Positions 45,701 to 54,743 of a stretch of 64,000 nt of DNA are shown here, one piece after another; positions within the stretch are counted from its first letter, which is position 1, and every line of letters starts with the position of its first letter. Source of the DNA: Anabaena subtropica FACHB-260 (GTDB taxonomy: Bacteria; Cyanobacteriota; Cyanobacteriia; Cyanobacteriales; Nostocaceae). Under the pieces are notes generated by a model, which saw nothing but the letters and a program-made list of their open reading frames with translations, ran no database searches and was not told the DNA's origin. The stretch is from NCBI RefSeq assembly GCF_014697105.1, contig NZ_JACJRF010000003.1, positions 62,001 through 126,000 on the forward strand. The letters run 5' to 3'. The position numbers and the translations under genes are program-made.

Positions 45701-48023
45701 TCCCCGAACTGACTTGCAATTCCAGTAGATTTTCTGCTTTATTGAGTATCCAGATGCGGGCAAAAGCTGCATTGAGATGTTGGACGACAGCATCGGTACA
45801 GCCGCGCATTAAATCCTGTAAGGTGTAACTTTGTGTCAGAATTGTATCAACTTCTGCTCGAAAATTTGCTAATTTTACCTTTTCTGCTAATACTTCTTCT
45901 GTACGTTTGCGATCATCAATATCAGTGTTTGTGCCAAACCAATTAATAATGTTACCTGCGTCATCACACAAGGCTAAGGCACGCCCTAGATGCCAGCGAT
46001 AGGTTTGATCCATCGCTCTGAACCAGCGAAATTCAATATCTAGAGGTTCACCAGTAGCTACACAATGACTCCAAGCTTCCAAGCACCGATGGCGGTCATC
46101 CTCATGTATCCATTGATGCCACTGCCAACCCAGTATAGCTTCTGGTGTACAGTCGAAGTATTCAAGGGTACGTTGGTTAACATACTCAATATAGCCATCT
46201 GGTTGAGCTATCCAGACCTGTTGGGGGATAGATTCTGCTAAGAATCGAAAACGCTCTTCACTTTTTTCTAAAGCTTCTTGTGCCTGTTTGCGTTCTGTAA
46301 TTTCTTCAAAAGTGCCAAGAATGCCTACAACATTGCCCTCAACATCATGGAGTGGAACTTTATTTGTTTCTAGCCAAACCTTTTGCCCATCTGCTTTATG
46401 TAGGGGTTCTATGATGTGATACTCAGGGATATTCGTTTCTATTACCCTAGCGTCACACTCGCGGTATAAGTCTGCATCCTGATGATTGGTGAGAAAATCA
46501 TAGTCTGTTTTCCCTATGATATTTTCTGGATGCTCAAGACCTAGCATTTTGGCAAAGTGACGATTACAGCCCAAAAAGACAGAATTTCTATCTTTCCAAA
46601 AGATACACTGAGGAATCGTATCCATAACTAACTGCAACATTTGTTGAGATTGCCGTAGTTGCTCCTGAGCAATTTGGCGATCGCCTATTTCCAAAAGCAG
46701 TTGTTTATTAGCTTCCTCCAAAGCGAGGGTACGCTCTGCTACCCGCATTTCTAACTCTTGGTTGGCTTGTTGCAGTGCTACTTGTGCTTGCACTCGTTCG
46801 GTAATATCCATCGAAACACCAATCATCCGAGTGGGGTTACCTGTGGTATCTGTTATTACTGTACCTCTTGAGAGCAACCATTTATACTCAAATGGTTGCC
46901 CTGGGATTGGTAGCCGATGTTCTACTTCCAGACAACTACAATTAGCGATCGCCTCTTGAGCCGCCATCTCAACTTTTTCCACATCATCTGGATGAAAAAA
47001 AGTCAGAACTTCGCTATGAGTTAATTCTCTAGCTACTCCCAGTCCATCAACAGCATTGAGAAAGAACAATTGATCATTACTGAGATTACGCTCCCAATAA
47101 ATTGTGTCAGTCGATTCCAGTGCTAACTTTAACCTGTTTGTCATTTCCTCTATGGCTGCAAAGGAATGCTTGTGTTCAGTAATATCTATACAAAAACTAA
47201 TATAACCAGCAAAATTACCATTGGATGTAAATTTGGGAACACCAATATTTAGTAGCCAACAGTACTGTCCATCAACTCCCCGTAAGCGATATTCCATAGA
47301 GAAACACTGACGAGCATGAAAAGCTGATAAGTAGTTATCTAAAAAACTCTGCAAATCTTCTGGATGCACACATTCTGCCCAACCTTTGCCTATTTCTTGT
47401 TCTAGGCTATTTCCGGTAAATTCTAACCAAAGTTTGTTGAAAAAGTTACATGAAGCATCTGTGCCAGACATCCAAATTAATATGGATGCGTCATCAGCTA
47501 TGTGGCTAAGGCTCTTTTCACTAGTCAAAATGGTATCGTTGGCATTAACTAGTGTTGACTCTAGCAACCGCAGATGTTCTTGGGGAATTTGTAATTCTTC
47601 TTGGTGGTTCAAGTCGGTTGCTGGTTGCAGAGCTTGATAAACACTTTCCGATGTCACTGTCCCCATTAGCTGTTCTTTTTCATCAATTACTAACAAGCAA
47701 CTTGATGGATGCTTACGTAACATGGAAATGATGGCAGTTATATCCTCAAATTGTGACAGCTTGAAGGCTATCACTGAGGTGTTCATAACTTCAGAAATTT
47801 TGGTTGTTTGGAAGTCAACACCCAAGGCTACCAGCTTCACTACATCTCTTTCTGACAACCACCCTAATAGCTGAGAATTGACAATTACAACAATACCAGC
47901 ATCTTGCTTGGCCATTTGTGAAACTACGTCTGACAATGGCTTTTCCGGCTCAACCGTCAGTGGCGAAAAGTCAATCATCGACTCTAAGCATTGTGGCCAG
48001 AGAAGGTGAGGTAGAGATTGCAT
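42795..48023 (-). CDS. Giant CBS/multi-PAS/GAF sensor histidine kinase
   Basis: This 1742-residue soluble kinase has, in order: a CBS pair (about 15-150), PAS domains near 170-285 and 297-415, a coiled coil (about 418-460), PAS at 465-585 and 595-710, GAF (about 720-885), PAS at 895-1015, 1025-1140, 1150-1265, a LOV-like PAS at about 1268-1390, PAS at 1395-1510, HisKA with MTSHEFRTPLSTIL, and HATPase ending GTGLGLAIVKKC. The phospho-acceptor His and the ATP boxes are intact. The LOV-like PAS has F1300 in GQNFRLFQ where photoactive LOV domains have cysteine. It has no membrane helix, so it should sense internal signals (redox, nucleotides via CBS, small molecules). It leads an operon with a receiver-EAL and a receiver-kinase. 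Confidence 0.9.
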   Translation of the reverse strand: MQSLPHLLWPQCLESMIDFSPLTVEPEKPLSDVVSQMAKQDAGIVVIVNSQLLGWLSERDVVKLVALGVDFQTTKISEVMNTSVIAFKLSQFEDITAIISMLRKHPSSCLLVIDEKEQLMGTVTSESVYQALQPATDLNHQEELQIPQEHLRLLESTLVNANDTILTSEKSLSHIADDASILIWMSGTDASCNFFNKLWLEFTGNSLEQEIGKGWAECVHPEDLQSFLDNYLSAFHARQCFSMEYRLRGVDGQYCWLLNIGVPKFTSNGNFAGYISFCIDITEHKHSFAAIEEMTNRLKLALESTDTIYWERNLSNDQLFFLNAVDGLGVARELTHSEVLTFFHPDDVEKVEMAAQEAIANCSCLEVEHRLPIPGQPFEYKWLLSRGTVITDTTGNPTRMIGVSMDITERVQAQVALQQANQELEMRVAERTLALEEANKQLLLEIGDRQIAQEQLRQSQQMLQLVMDTIPQCIFWKDRNSVFLGCNRHFAKMLGLEHPENIIGKTDYDFLTNHQDADLYRECDARVIETNIPEYHIIEPLHKADGQKVWLETNKVPLHDVEGNVVGILGTFEEITERKQAQEALEKSEERFRFLAESIPQQVWIAQPDGYIEYVNQRTLEYFDCTPEAILGWQWHQWIHEDDRHRCLEAWSHCVATGEPLDIEFRWFRAMDQTYRWHLGRALALCDDAGNIINWFGTNTDIDDRKRTEEVLAEKVKLANFRAEVDTILTQSYTLQDLMRGCTDAVVQHLNAAFARIWILNKAENLLELQVSSGMYTHIDGPHRCVPVGQFKIGLIAQQGTPHFTNSVTTDPHISHPEWATQEGMIAFAGYPLIVEGEILGVLAMFSRQALSESTFQSLGIAAHEIAIGIKRQQTEEALRHSEERFRNLVEASSDWVWEVDENAIYTYVSPKVREILGYEPQEILGRTPFEIMPPAEAERVMNIFTPIIEAQQPFKCLENTNVHKDGRLVVLETSGMPVFNTVGKFCGYRGMDRDITTRKQVETNLYQTQQQLQAILDNSPAMIYVMDIQGRFMLVNRRYEELFNTDQAEIIGKSLYDTWPHDIANGFAVNNRRVIADGIAIEVEEVVPQEDSLHTYFSIKFPLKDHHGTIYGICGISTDITERKLAEDSLLRFHKAMESTSDAIIFSDIFDIPIYTNPAFQELYGHTLEELQVFGGVGTIFHEPQERQNILTSVMKGESWRGEVTMRSRSGRPLQIYLRSDAIKDSNGKITGIVCIHTDITQRKQVEEGLKLRDRAIDASSNGIIIADASTPSGPIIYVNPAFERMTGYSSDEVIGQNFRLFQSADIDQPGLRKLSAAMQAGKACTVVLRNYRKNGSLLWNELNISPVYDNGGQLTHYISIQTDITERKQAETALLVSQQRLQYLLTSSPGVIYTCKTFGNFDTIFISDNITTMTGYEAHEFTENSGFWSSHIHPEDASFVLNKLSHVLEQGSYKLEYRFLHKDGTYHWLYDQGLVVQDDTANPVEIVGYLIDITDRKQLEEYLKVALEKEKELSELKSRFVSMTSHEFRTPLSTILSSSELLEHYRHKWTEEKQLTHLHRIQVAVKRMTEMLDDILIIGKAEAGKLELVTTSFDVVTYCRNLIEEIQLNLSNQQVYFTSEHESMPCCMDEKLLGHILTNLISNAIKYSPSKSDVRVVFYCRDGRAVFEIHDWGIGISPEDITHLFESFYRAKNVGNILGTGLGLAIVKKCVDIHQGEISVSSKIGIGTVFTVNLPLNHQI

Positions 48024-48183
48024 AGAGCATTCAAATGGCTGGTATCAAACAATCATGAACTAAAGCAGATGCTTTAGTTATCTTCTAATATTTTGATACC
48101 AAATAAATAAGAATATCTGGAGTATAAACACTATAAAGTTTGTATGAAGAAATACAACAGCCAATTACTTGAACACCATCCTC

Positions 48184-48202
48184 TTGACTGTTGACTGTTG
48201 AC
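48184..48202. repeat. Short STRR heptamer run (TTGACTG)
   Basis: Two full TTGACTG heptamers and a partial third lie between the giant kinase promoter and the end of the GH10-like gene. Confidence 0.6.
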
Positions 48203-48235
48203 ACCTCTTGAAACTGATCAAGCTCTTTTCGATGA

Positions 48236-50974
48236 CTATTTTGTAACAGTATTAGTTATCTGTTCAGAATGCAACTCTAATTGCCGTTCACCATAACGCA
48301 ATAGTCTTTCTATAATTGCCAGACGATTTTCCCAGGCTCTTGCTTGATAGCTATTTTGCATTTGTTGTTGACGCATCCAAACTCGAAATAGCGATTGAAA
48401 GCGGGTTAAATTAGCTTTTGCTGTCACTAGCTTACTAGCAGAAGGAGAGGTTGCCAGTTGATTTAAAGCATTCTGCACAACTTCTGCTTGGCTATGAAAA
48501 TCTGTAACGCTTTTATTCGTTACTGGTTCTTTTTCAGCTTGCAGGAATAATTGCCATTCCCGTTTTAAAGCAATATAACGCGTCACAGCACTTTGAAAAG
48601 GTTCACGATGGGGGATGGGTTCACTAATTGCTGATGTTTCCTTTCCTTGAGTATTACTAAAGAGTTTATGCAACTCATTATTTAAATTTTCGGCGGCGAA
48701 CAGTGCATAACCACTCACGGGTAAGTCTCGCACCAGTTGAAGTTGGTCAAATGCCCCTAGTGTTGGCAACGAAAGTAATCGGATGCCGGGTATTAATAAG
48801 GTAGAACCTAATTGTGTCGAACCTATCCAAGGCTTTGCTAGGGTTTGGAAGCGTACCGTATCTTGGGCATAAGTCATAGGAATAATTAAATCTACATCCC
48901 CCTGTCTAGCCCAAATTTCCCAACGCTGTTGAAGTTTTTGGATACGTTCATGTTCTGGTAGAGGGAAAACAGCAACTGACAAAATCAAATTTCGGCGTTG
49001 CTGACGCAACATTTGGGAAACTTGAGTTACAAAACTATCAACTTGCTGGGTACGGAATGCTGTCCATTGCTGCCACAATTGTGTTTGACTAGGAGAAATC
49101 GTCATCGGATCTACCCCTGTCAATTGTTGAAACTGATTTCTAGCTGCTTTCCCATAGCCGTAACTTCGTCCGGCGGCTGGGTCTTGGAAGGGATAGCGGA
49201 TATAGTCTAACTGTAGACCATCTACTTTATATTGAGTGATAATCTCTTGATAAAGTTTGAGTAAATATTGACGTAATTCGGGATTAGCTGGATCGAAGAA
49301 AGGCTTAGTTTGACCAAGGGGAATCATTTTTCCTTGGTGGTCATAGTTTGCCCACTCAGGATGAGCAGCGAGTACTGGCCCTGGATAATCTGGAGAAATT
49401 TTCAGTAATTCATTATGACGCTGGTTTCCAGCAGCGAATGTCCACACCCAAGCGTGTAATTCCATCCCTCGCTCATGGGCTAATTTTACCCCTGAAGCCA
49501 AGGGATCCCAACCCCGAATTAATGGGTTTTGCTGTGGTGCAACTTTACTGGGGTAAATGGTATAGCCAGCGTTGACTGTCTCAAAAAAGATAGTATTAAT
49601 TCCTGCTTGCGCCAAACGATCAAAAATTTTGGCTAATTCTTGTTCACTACCTGCACGAACAATTGTCCCTCGGTCTAACCATACTGAGCGGATTTCTGCT
49701 GGTGCTAATCTGCGGTCTGTGGGAAACTGCTTCCACAAATTTGCTCTGGTTGTGAGCCATTGTTGACGAGCCAGAGCATAATTTTTATTGGCAACTAACT
49801 GAGGAATGTTTTTGGCTACTACTCTGGCCTGTGCTAAAACTTGCTCTTTGTTGGAGATGGGGGTGAGGGATGTGGTATTGGTGCGTGGGTTTTCTGCTTT
49901 CACAGACAGAGAATTGTTGGTATTACTATCATTCGATGATGCGGCTAAATGGGCGCTTTCTACTCGTCCAATCAGGTTTTCTAGTTCTTGTTGCAATGCG
50001 ATCGCTTCACTACTATCTATCGGTGTATTAGAATTAGGCGCAACATCCCAATGCACTTGTTGTTCTAGTTGATCAATCGCTTCCTGAGTTACAGGTGGTT
50101 TGGTTGCCGGTAAAGTAGGTTTAGAAGAAGAAGGAGAAGAATTATTAACAGTCCTCTGCTCCTCTGCTCCCCTACTCCTCTGCTCCCCTGCTACACTCGC
50201 AACTGATGTAGAGCAATTTTGCGAACCTCCGGCTATTTTTTTGGTGTTCTTTCCTGACGAATAACGAGTCAGAGCAGCTTTTAACCAAGAAATATCTAAT
50301 TCGGGCGTAGAAGCTGTATCTGTTCCCCAGCGCCAACCTAAAAAAGTAGCACGCTCAGTTGAGACTATGGCGGCGGGATTCTCTCTGGAATTCCACACAG
50401 CAACAGCTTGACTAGTACCACTATTTGGTATCAAAACACCGCCATGCACATTACCAAATAATCCACCATTGTTTGCCCAAGGATGACTTATTTTTTGTGG
50501 GGGTGTGAGCTGTTGTTTATCCTGGAGACTAAATCCCCAATAGCCCCCTAAGAGAGTTTTTAATAATTGACGGACTCCCGGAGTTGAGAGACTACCCACG
50601 GGGCCACTAGCAATTAAATTACCGCCTTTACTTTTCCATTGTTCTAAGGCGATCGCTTGGGTTGGTGTTAAAGTTTCGATATTCGGTAAAAATAACACGC
50701 GGCGATCGCCCCAGTCTGCTACACTCCTTACACTCGCTAGGGGAATTACACAATATTCCACCCCAATATTCTCCAAGCGTTTGATAATTCCTGGCCAATG
50801 CTGTGTATTCTCTTGACTTTGAACTACACTCAAAACGGGTTCTTGTGCTGCCGCTTTTGCTGTCAAAATATCAACACAATTGAAAATAATTAATTGCAGA
50901 GTAAAAATGAAGAATCCGGTTTTTTTTATTGGAAATTTGTGCTTTTCTTGATTGATTTTTTCGTGATTCTTCAC
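48236..50974 (-). CDS. Secreted GH10-like glycoside hydrolase (COG1649/GHL10 type)
   Basis: This 912-residue protein has a signal segment (about 18-42), an N-terminal Rossmann-like domain (about 45-250: RRVLFLPNIETLTPTQAIALEQWKSKGGNLIASG), a low-complexity linker (about 255-400) and a GHL10 TIM barrel (about 425-750): EIRSVWLDRG, AGINTIFFETVNAGYTIYPS, RGMELHAWVWTFAAGNQRH, DGLQLDYIRYPFQ, and DLIIPMTYAQD. The DYIRYP aspartate is the hallmark of the family, which is proposed to act on cell-surface glycans or peptidoglycan. A helical tail (about 790-900) follows. The linker includes residues encoded by an octamer repeat array (50154-50193). The substrate is unknown. Confidence 0.85.
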   Translation of the reverse strand: MKNHEKINQEKHKFPIKKTGFFIFTLQLIIFNCVDILTAKAAAQEPVLSVVQSQENTQHWPGIIKRLENIGVEYCVIPLASVRSVADWGDRRVLFLPNIETLTPTQAIALEQWKSKGGNLIASGPVGSLSTPGVRQLLKTLLGGYWGFSLQDKQQLTPPQKISHPWANNGGLFGNVHGGVLIPNSGTSQAVAVWNSRENPAAIVSTERATFLGWRWGTDTASTPELDISWLKAALTRYSSGKNTKKIAGGSQNCSTSVASVAGEQRSRGAEEQRTVNNSSPSSSKPTLPATKPPVTQEAIDQLEQQVHWDVAPNSNTPIDSSEAIALQQELENLIGRVESAHLAASSNDSNTNNSLSVKAENPRTNTTSLTPISNKEQVLAQARVVAKNIPQLVANKNYALARQQWLTTRANLWKQFPTDRRLAPAEIRSVWLDRGTIVRAGSEQELAKIFDRLAQAGINTIFFETVNAGYTIYPSKVAPQQNPLIRGWDPLASGVKLAHERGMELHAWVWTFAAGNQRHNELLKISPDYPGPVLAAHPEWANYDHQGKMIPLGQTKPFFDPANPELRQYLLKLYQEIITQYKVDGLQLDYIRYPFQDPAAGRSYGYGKAARNQFQQLTGVDPMTISPSQTQLWQQWTAFRTQQVDSFVTQVSQMLRQQRRNLILSVAVFPLPEHERIQKLQQRWEIWARQGDVDLIIPMTYAQDTVRFQTLAKPWIGSTQLGSTLLIPGIRLLSLPTLGAFDQLQLVRDLPVSGYALFAAENLNNELHKLFSNTQGKETSAISEPIPHREPFQSAVTRYIALKREWQLFLQAEKEPVTNKSVTDFHSQAEVVQNALNQLATSPSASKLVTAKANLTRFQSLFRVWMRQQQMQNSYQARAWENRLAIIERLLRYGERQLELHSEQITNTVTK
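50154..50193. repeat. Octamer repeat array inside the GH10-like coding sequence
   Basis: Five consecutive octamers CTCTGCTC or CCCTACTC/CCCTGCTA variants lie within codons of the linker (product AGEQRSRGAEEQRTV). The array does not break the reading frame. Confidence 0.8.
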
Positions 50975-51065
50975 TATTCCTCCCCACTACTAATTAATTA
51001 TTATTTATTATTTATGAAGTAAATCAACTATGATTTACATCAGAAAAACAACTGATATTGCAAAT

Positions 51066-52406
51066 TTAATTGCTAACACTATCAGTAATACAAGTATTTA
51101 TAAGTTCTTCAACTCCGGCAACTGGGAGAATTTTGGTTTGTAATTGCCGAGCTACTTCTTCAACACTCATATCATCTAAAAATACCAATTCTCCATGTTT
51201 AAGCATGACATTAGGTAACAAAATACCTTCACCTAAATCTTGGCCTTTTAAATGGAAAAGTAAATCATGACCAGTGATTAATCCCGTAACACTAATAGCT
51301 TGTCCCCAGTAATCACTAGATAAAGCAATCATATTTACTTCTAAACCTGCTACAGCATTTAAGCTTTTGAGAATTGGTTGAAAGGCTTTTTCCACAGCAT
51401 TACCAACAACCCAAGTTAACTTTTTGGGATGGTTAATTTTTGTTGGTAATAATTCCGCCGCAGCATCAGCAAATTGTTGGAGAAATAAGCGGATTGAACC
51501 TACACCATTATCAATTTGGGGATATTCTTCATACTCAGCTTCGCTGGGTAATTCTTCACCCGCAATCAAAAACCACTCATCTGCTAACCAAGCGACATTA
51601 GAACCAAATTGTTGGCGAAATTCTTGGGCTAGCGATCGCACTTGGGCAATCACTTCTTGAGCTTTTTCTCTAGTTACAGGTATGAGTTCGTCTTGTTCTG
51701 GACGAAATTTTGTTAACCCGACTGGTACAACTGCCACTGAGGCAACGGTAGGCACATCCCTATCATGAAACGACGTTAAATCTCGTAGTGTTTGTTCCAG
51801 ATGTTTGCCATCATTTATACTAGGACACACAACTACTTGAGCATGGATTTGTAGTCTTCTTTCTTGGAACCACCGCAATTGATCTAAGATTTGCGCCGCA
51901 CGGGGATTTTTCAGCAGTCTAATTCTTACTTCCGGTTCCGTTGCATGAACGGAAACATATAAGGGAGACAAGCGCATCTGTTCAATGCGTTGCCATTCCC
52001 TTTCCGGTAAATTGGTGAGAGTTAAATAAGAGCCATACAAAAAGCTCAAACGGTAATCATCATCTTTCAAATACAAACTAGAACGCTTACCTGGGGGTTG
52101 TTGGTCGATAAAACAAAACGGGCAACGATTATTGCACTGAATCAGAGCATCAAACAAAGCGGTCTCAAATTCTAACCCCAAGTCTTCGTCATAGTCTTTC
52201 TCAATTTCTATATGATGAGTTTTGCCACTTGCATCTAAAACTTCTAATTCTAAAAATTCATCTGAGCAGAGAAATTTATAATCAATTAAATCGCGGGGGG
52301 GTGTACCATTAATAGCTACGATCGCATCGCCCACGTCAAAGCCAATTTCAGCAGCTATAGAATCAGGTAGTACTTTAGTAATACGGGCAGGAAGAATAGC
52401 AGCCAT
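51066..52406 (-). CDS. TIGR03279-type radical SAM protein with PDZ domain (DUF512)
   Basis: This 446-residue protein has an N-terminal PDZ-like domain (about 5-60: ARITKVLPDSIAAEIGFDVGDAIVAINGTPPRDL), a radical SAM cluster motif CNNRCPFC (C91, C95, C98, a CX3CX2C spacing) and a DUF512 C-terminal region (about 230-430: TVASVAVVPVGLTKFRPEQ, DEWFLIAGEELPSEAEYEEYPQIDNGVGSI, LPNVMLKHGELVFLDDMSVEEVA). This is the cyanobacterial TIGR03279 family, found near-universally in oxygenic phototrophs, with no proven reaction. The cofactor cysteines are present, so SAM chemistry is expected. Confidence 0.9.
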   Translation of the reverse strand: MAAILPARITKVLPDSIAAEIGFDVGDAIVAINGTPPRDLIDYKFLCSDEFLELEVLDASGKTHHIEIEKDYDEDLGLEFETALFDALIQCNNRCPFCFIDQQPPGKRSSLYLKDDDYRLSFLYGSYLTLTNLPEREWQRIEQMRLSPLYVSVHATEPEVRIRLLKNPRAAQILDQLRWFQERRLQIHAQVVVCPSINDGKHLEQTLRDLTSFHDRDVPTVASVAVVPVGLTKFRPEQDELIPVTREKAQEVIAQVRSLAQEFRQQFGSNVAWLADEWFLIAGEELPSEAEYEEYPQIDNGVGSIRLFLQQFADAAAELLPTKINHPKKLTWVVGNAVEKAFQPILKSLNAVAGLEVNMIALSSDYWGQAISVTGLITGHDLLFHLKGQDLGEGILLPNVMLKHGELVFLDDMSVEEVARQLQTKILPVAGVEELINTCITDSVSN

Positions 52407-52502
52407 GAATCAAAAGCCAACTTTTCATTAGTAGTCACTACTAATGAATATAGACGAATGGCAGTAGTAAGATTCATAAAGTTACAGTCTCTTTGTTACT
52501 AA

Positions 52503-52593
52503 AAATAGGGGTGAGTGTAGAAAAAATTGCTCAACAACTCAACGTTGGTGTAGAAGCTATCAGGCTGGCTGTGTCGGACAATACTGATAAATA
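52503..52593 (+). pseudogene. Remnant of an Rpn/PD-(D/E)XK-type transposase-like protein C-terminus
   Basis: A short open frame reads LLKIGVSVEKIAQQLNVGVEAIRLAVSD and ends at TAA 52591-52593. The repeated 'V-S-V-E-x-I-A-x-x-L-N' heptad-like pattern resembles the C-terminal tail of cyanobacterial Rpn-family recombination-promoting nucleases (PDDEXK family transposase). No catalytic domain precedes it, and the frame is closed by a stop about 60 bases upstream. It is too short to be functional on its own; the family link is from memory only. Confidence 0.4.
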
Positions 52594-52594
52594 A

Positions 52595-52614
52595 AGATGC
52601 GCTATAGCGCATCT
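52595..52614. terminator. 20-bp perfect palindrome
   Basis: AGATGCGCTATAGCGCATCT is fully self-complementary and sits directly after the stop of the Rpn-like remnant and 78 bases downstream of uppP (minus). It lacks a T-run. It could end a former transposase-type transcript or be a protein-binding site. Confidence 0.5.
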
Positions 52615-52691
52615 ATCAAAAATCATATGGGAGACTGAGAACCCCTGGTTTCCATTAAGGGAGATATCAAATCCTCTAAAAATTTGTAATT

Positions 52692-53687
52692 TTAGAGATT
52701 GGGTAGAATTCCTGCGGTAATTGCTCCCAAAATTGCTACACCAAATATTAATCGATACCAAATAAACACCCAAGTACTCTGGGTTTTGAGGAAGTTTATT
52801 AAACCAGCGATCGCAACATAAGAGAAAAGAGCGGACGAAATCACCCCCGCAGCTAGGTTAACTAACACCCCAGCCTCTAAACTTGTACCTAAAATATCTT
52901 TTAACTCAACTAACCCTGCCAAGGTAATAGCGGGAATACCTAGCAAAAAGGAAAATCTGGCGGCGGTTTCCCTTTGTAGTCCCATAAATAAACCACTTGT
53001 GAGAGTGGAACCAGAACGAGAGACACCAGGGATTAAAGCCAAAGCTTGAGCTATACCCATTAACCATCCATCTTTCATGGTTAAGTGTTCAAAATCTCGA
53101 TGGCGATTGCCCAGTTTTTCGCCCAGTCCCAATAATAGTGACATAAGTATTGAGGCAATGGCGATCGCACCTAAACTTCTAACTGGTGAATTATCAAAGT
53201 CGGGAATAAATCTTTTTATCAGTAGTCCAAAAAATATGATCGGTAAAGTTCCAAAAATAATCCCTAAAGATAGACGAAAGTCATGATCATCGTAATCTTT
53301 AAGAGCGATCGCTCTTGTCGCTCCCTTAATAATTCTTGTCAAATCTCCCCAGAAATACCACAACACAGCTGCAATACTCCCTAGCTGGATGATAGCTGTG
53401 AAGGCTACCCCCGGATCGCCCCAGCCAAGGGCTACCGGCACGGCTTTGAGATGTGCTGTACTACTTATAGGTAGGAACTCAGTCATTCCTTGGACAAAAC
53501 CCAAAAAAATCGCCTGCAAAATATTCATTTGCTGCACCTCATTACCTACTGTATTAGGCGAGGCGCTAAAAACTTCTAAAGGAAACATCACTACCGACAA
53601 AGCCGCCGATACTGCACTAACAAACACGAACCATTGACGTTTGAATAAGGTCATTAGTTTACCTACGATCGCTGTAATTACAAACAA
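52692..53687 (-). CDS. uppP: Undecaprenyl-diphosphatase
   Basis: This integral membrane enzyme recycles undecaprenyl pyrophosphate to the monophosphate carrier used for peptidoglycan and surface glycans. Family motifs are QGMTEFLPISSTAHL and PGVSRSGSTLTSGLFMG. About seven or eight membrane helices are visible. The frame is 331 residues, about 50 longer than the E. coli type: the canonical start aligns with MNILQAIFLGFVQG (M54), and an extra N-terminal hydrophobic segment (FVSAVSAALSVVMFPLEVFSA) looks like a signal or additional helix. The start could be M1 or M12. The gene supplies carrier lipid for the wall and surface-glycan genes nearby. Confidence 0.92.
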   Translation of the reverse strand: MFVITAIVGKLMTLFKRQWFVFVSAVSAALSVVMFPLEVFSASPNTVGNEVQQMNILQAIFLGFVQGMTEFLPISSTAHLKAVPVALGWGDPGVAFTAIIQLGSIAAVLWYFWGDLTRIIKGATRAIALKDYDDHDFRLSLGIIFGTLPIIFFGLLIKRFIPDFDNSPVRSLGAIAIASILMSLLLGLGEKLGNRHRDFEHLTMKDGWLMGIAQALALIPGVSRSGSTLTSGLFMGLQRETAARFSFLLGIPAITLAGLVELKDILGTSLEAGVLVNLAAGVISSALFSYVAIAGLINFLKTQSTWVFIWYRLIFGVAILGAITAGILPNL

Positions 53688-53963
53688 TTAAATAAACAAA
53701 CAGCTAACTAGATAAGCTCCCAGGAAAATAACCCAACAAAGCATCTCATGTTCTCGCTTACTGTGCAATAGTCATTGGTTATTGGTCAACAGTTCTCTCT
53801 CATCTTCCTCACTTCCCAGAAATTCTTTACTTTTGAACTGGGAATTTTGAACTCTCCCAAGGGGCTGACACGCAAACCGTAGTAATATAAATATGCCCCA
53901 GGGGGGGATTCTTGAGTTATGGTATCTTGAGTAATATAAAGATTAGTAACAATTATTAAAACT

Positions 53964-54743
53964 TTGATTAATAATACTTTGGCTTCTTACGCAGCTTCTA
54001 CTACTCCAGAGATTACGGAATTACCGCAAAGCGACACTGGGCAGAAGAATATTAAAGAATTGAAATCTACACTACAAGCCTCTCCGTCTTTACCTTTAGC
54101 TTTAGTGTCTAGGCAAACATGGTTAGTGTTTGCAGCAGCAGTGTTTCTAGTGTCAGTGCCAGTATTTATAGAAGCACCATTAGTGCGATCGCTACCCACT
54201 TTAAGTTTAGCGATGACAGGATTTTGGCTGTGGTTAAGTTTTACTTTAATGTCCCGTCCAGCAACTTATGTTTGGGGAGACTTACTCTTAGGCTTTAGCT
54301 GGAGTTGGCTAGCGGGTGGAATCTACTGGGGTTGGCTACGCTGGGAACCCTTGTGGCATCTACCAGTAGAGTCTATAGGATTACCCTTCGCTTGTTGGTG
54401 TTTGTTACGGAACTGGGGCAAAGTGGGTAGTTGGTTTTATTTAGGTTCTTTACTCGGTACAGTTTTAACAGATGTATATTTTTATTTAGTAGACTTAATG
54501 CCCTACTGGCGGCAAGTCATGCAAGTGGAGCCTACCAGTGTGTCACCAATTTTACGACTAGCAGTTAGTCAGGTGCAAACACATTGGGGTATATCCTGGG
54601 CAATTATTCTTGGACTGGTGCTACTTATAGCGGGAACTATACCCTTAAATAAAAAGCAGCGACACTGGTATGCTTTCGGTGGTGCAGTTTTAAGTACAAT
54701 ATTGGTAGATAGCTTATTTTTGATAGCCGCCTTGACAGCATGA
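53964..54743 (+). CDS. DUF3120 family membrane protein
   Basis: The product is 259 residues starting at TTG 53964. A polar N-terminus (about 1-45) precedes about five or six membrane helices: TWLVFAAAVFLVSVPVFI, LSLAMTGFWLWLSFTLM, YVWGDLLLGFSWSWLAGGIYWGWLRWEPLWHLP, and later WAIILGLVLLIAGTIPL. The dense tryptophans and LPVESIGLPFACWCLLRNW fit DUF3120, a family restricted to cyanobacteria. Function is unknown. It is upstream of psbU on the same strand but separated by about 220 bases with STRR elements, so cotranscription is uncertain. Confidence 0.8.
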   Translation: MINNTLASYAASTTPEITELPQSDTGQKNIKELKSTLQASPSLPLALVSRQTWLVFAAAVFLVSVPVFIEAPLVRSLPTLSLAMTGFWLWLSFTLMSRPATYVWGDLLLGFSWSWLAGGIYWGWLRWEPLWHLPVESIGLPFACWCLLRNWGKVGSWFYLGSLLGTVLTDVYFYLVDLMPYWRQVMQVEPTSVSPILRLAVSQVQTHWGISWAIILGLVLLIAGTIPLNKKQRHWYAFGGAVLSTILVDSLFLIAALTA

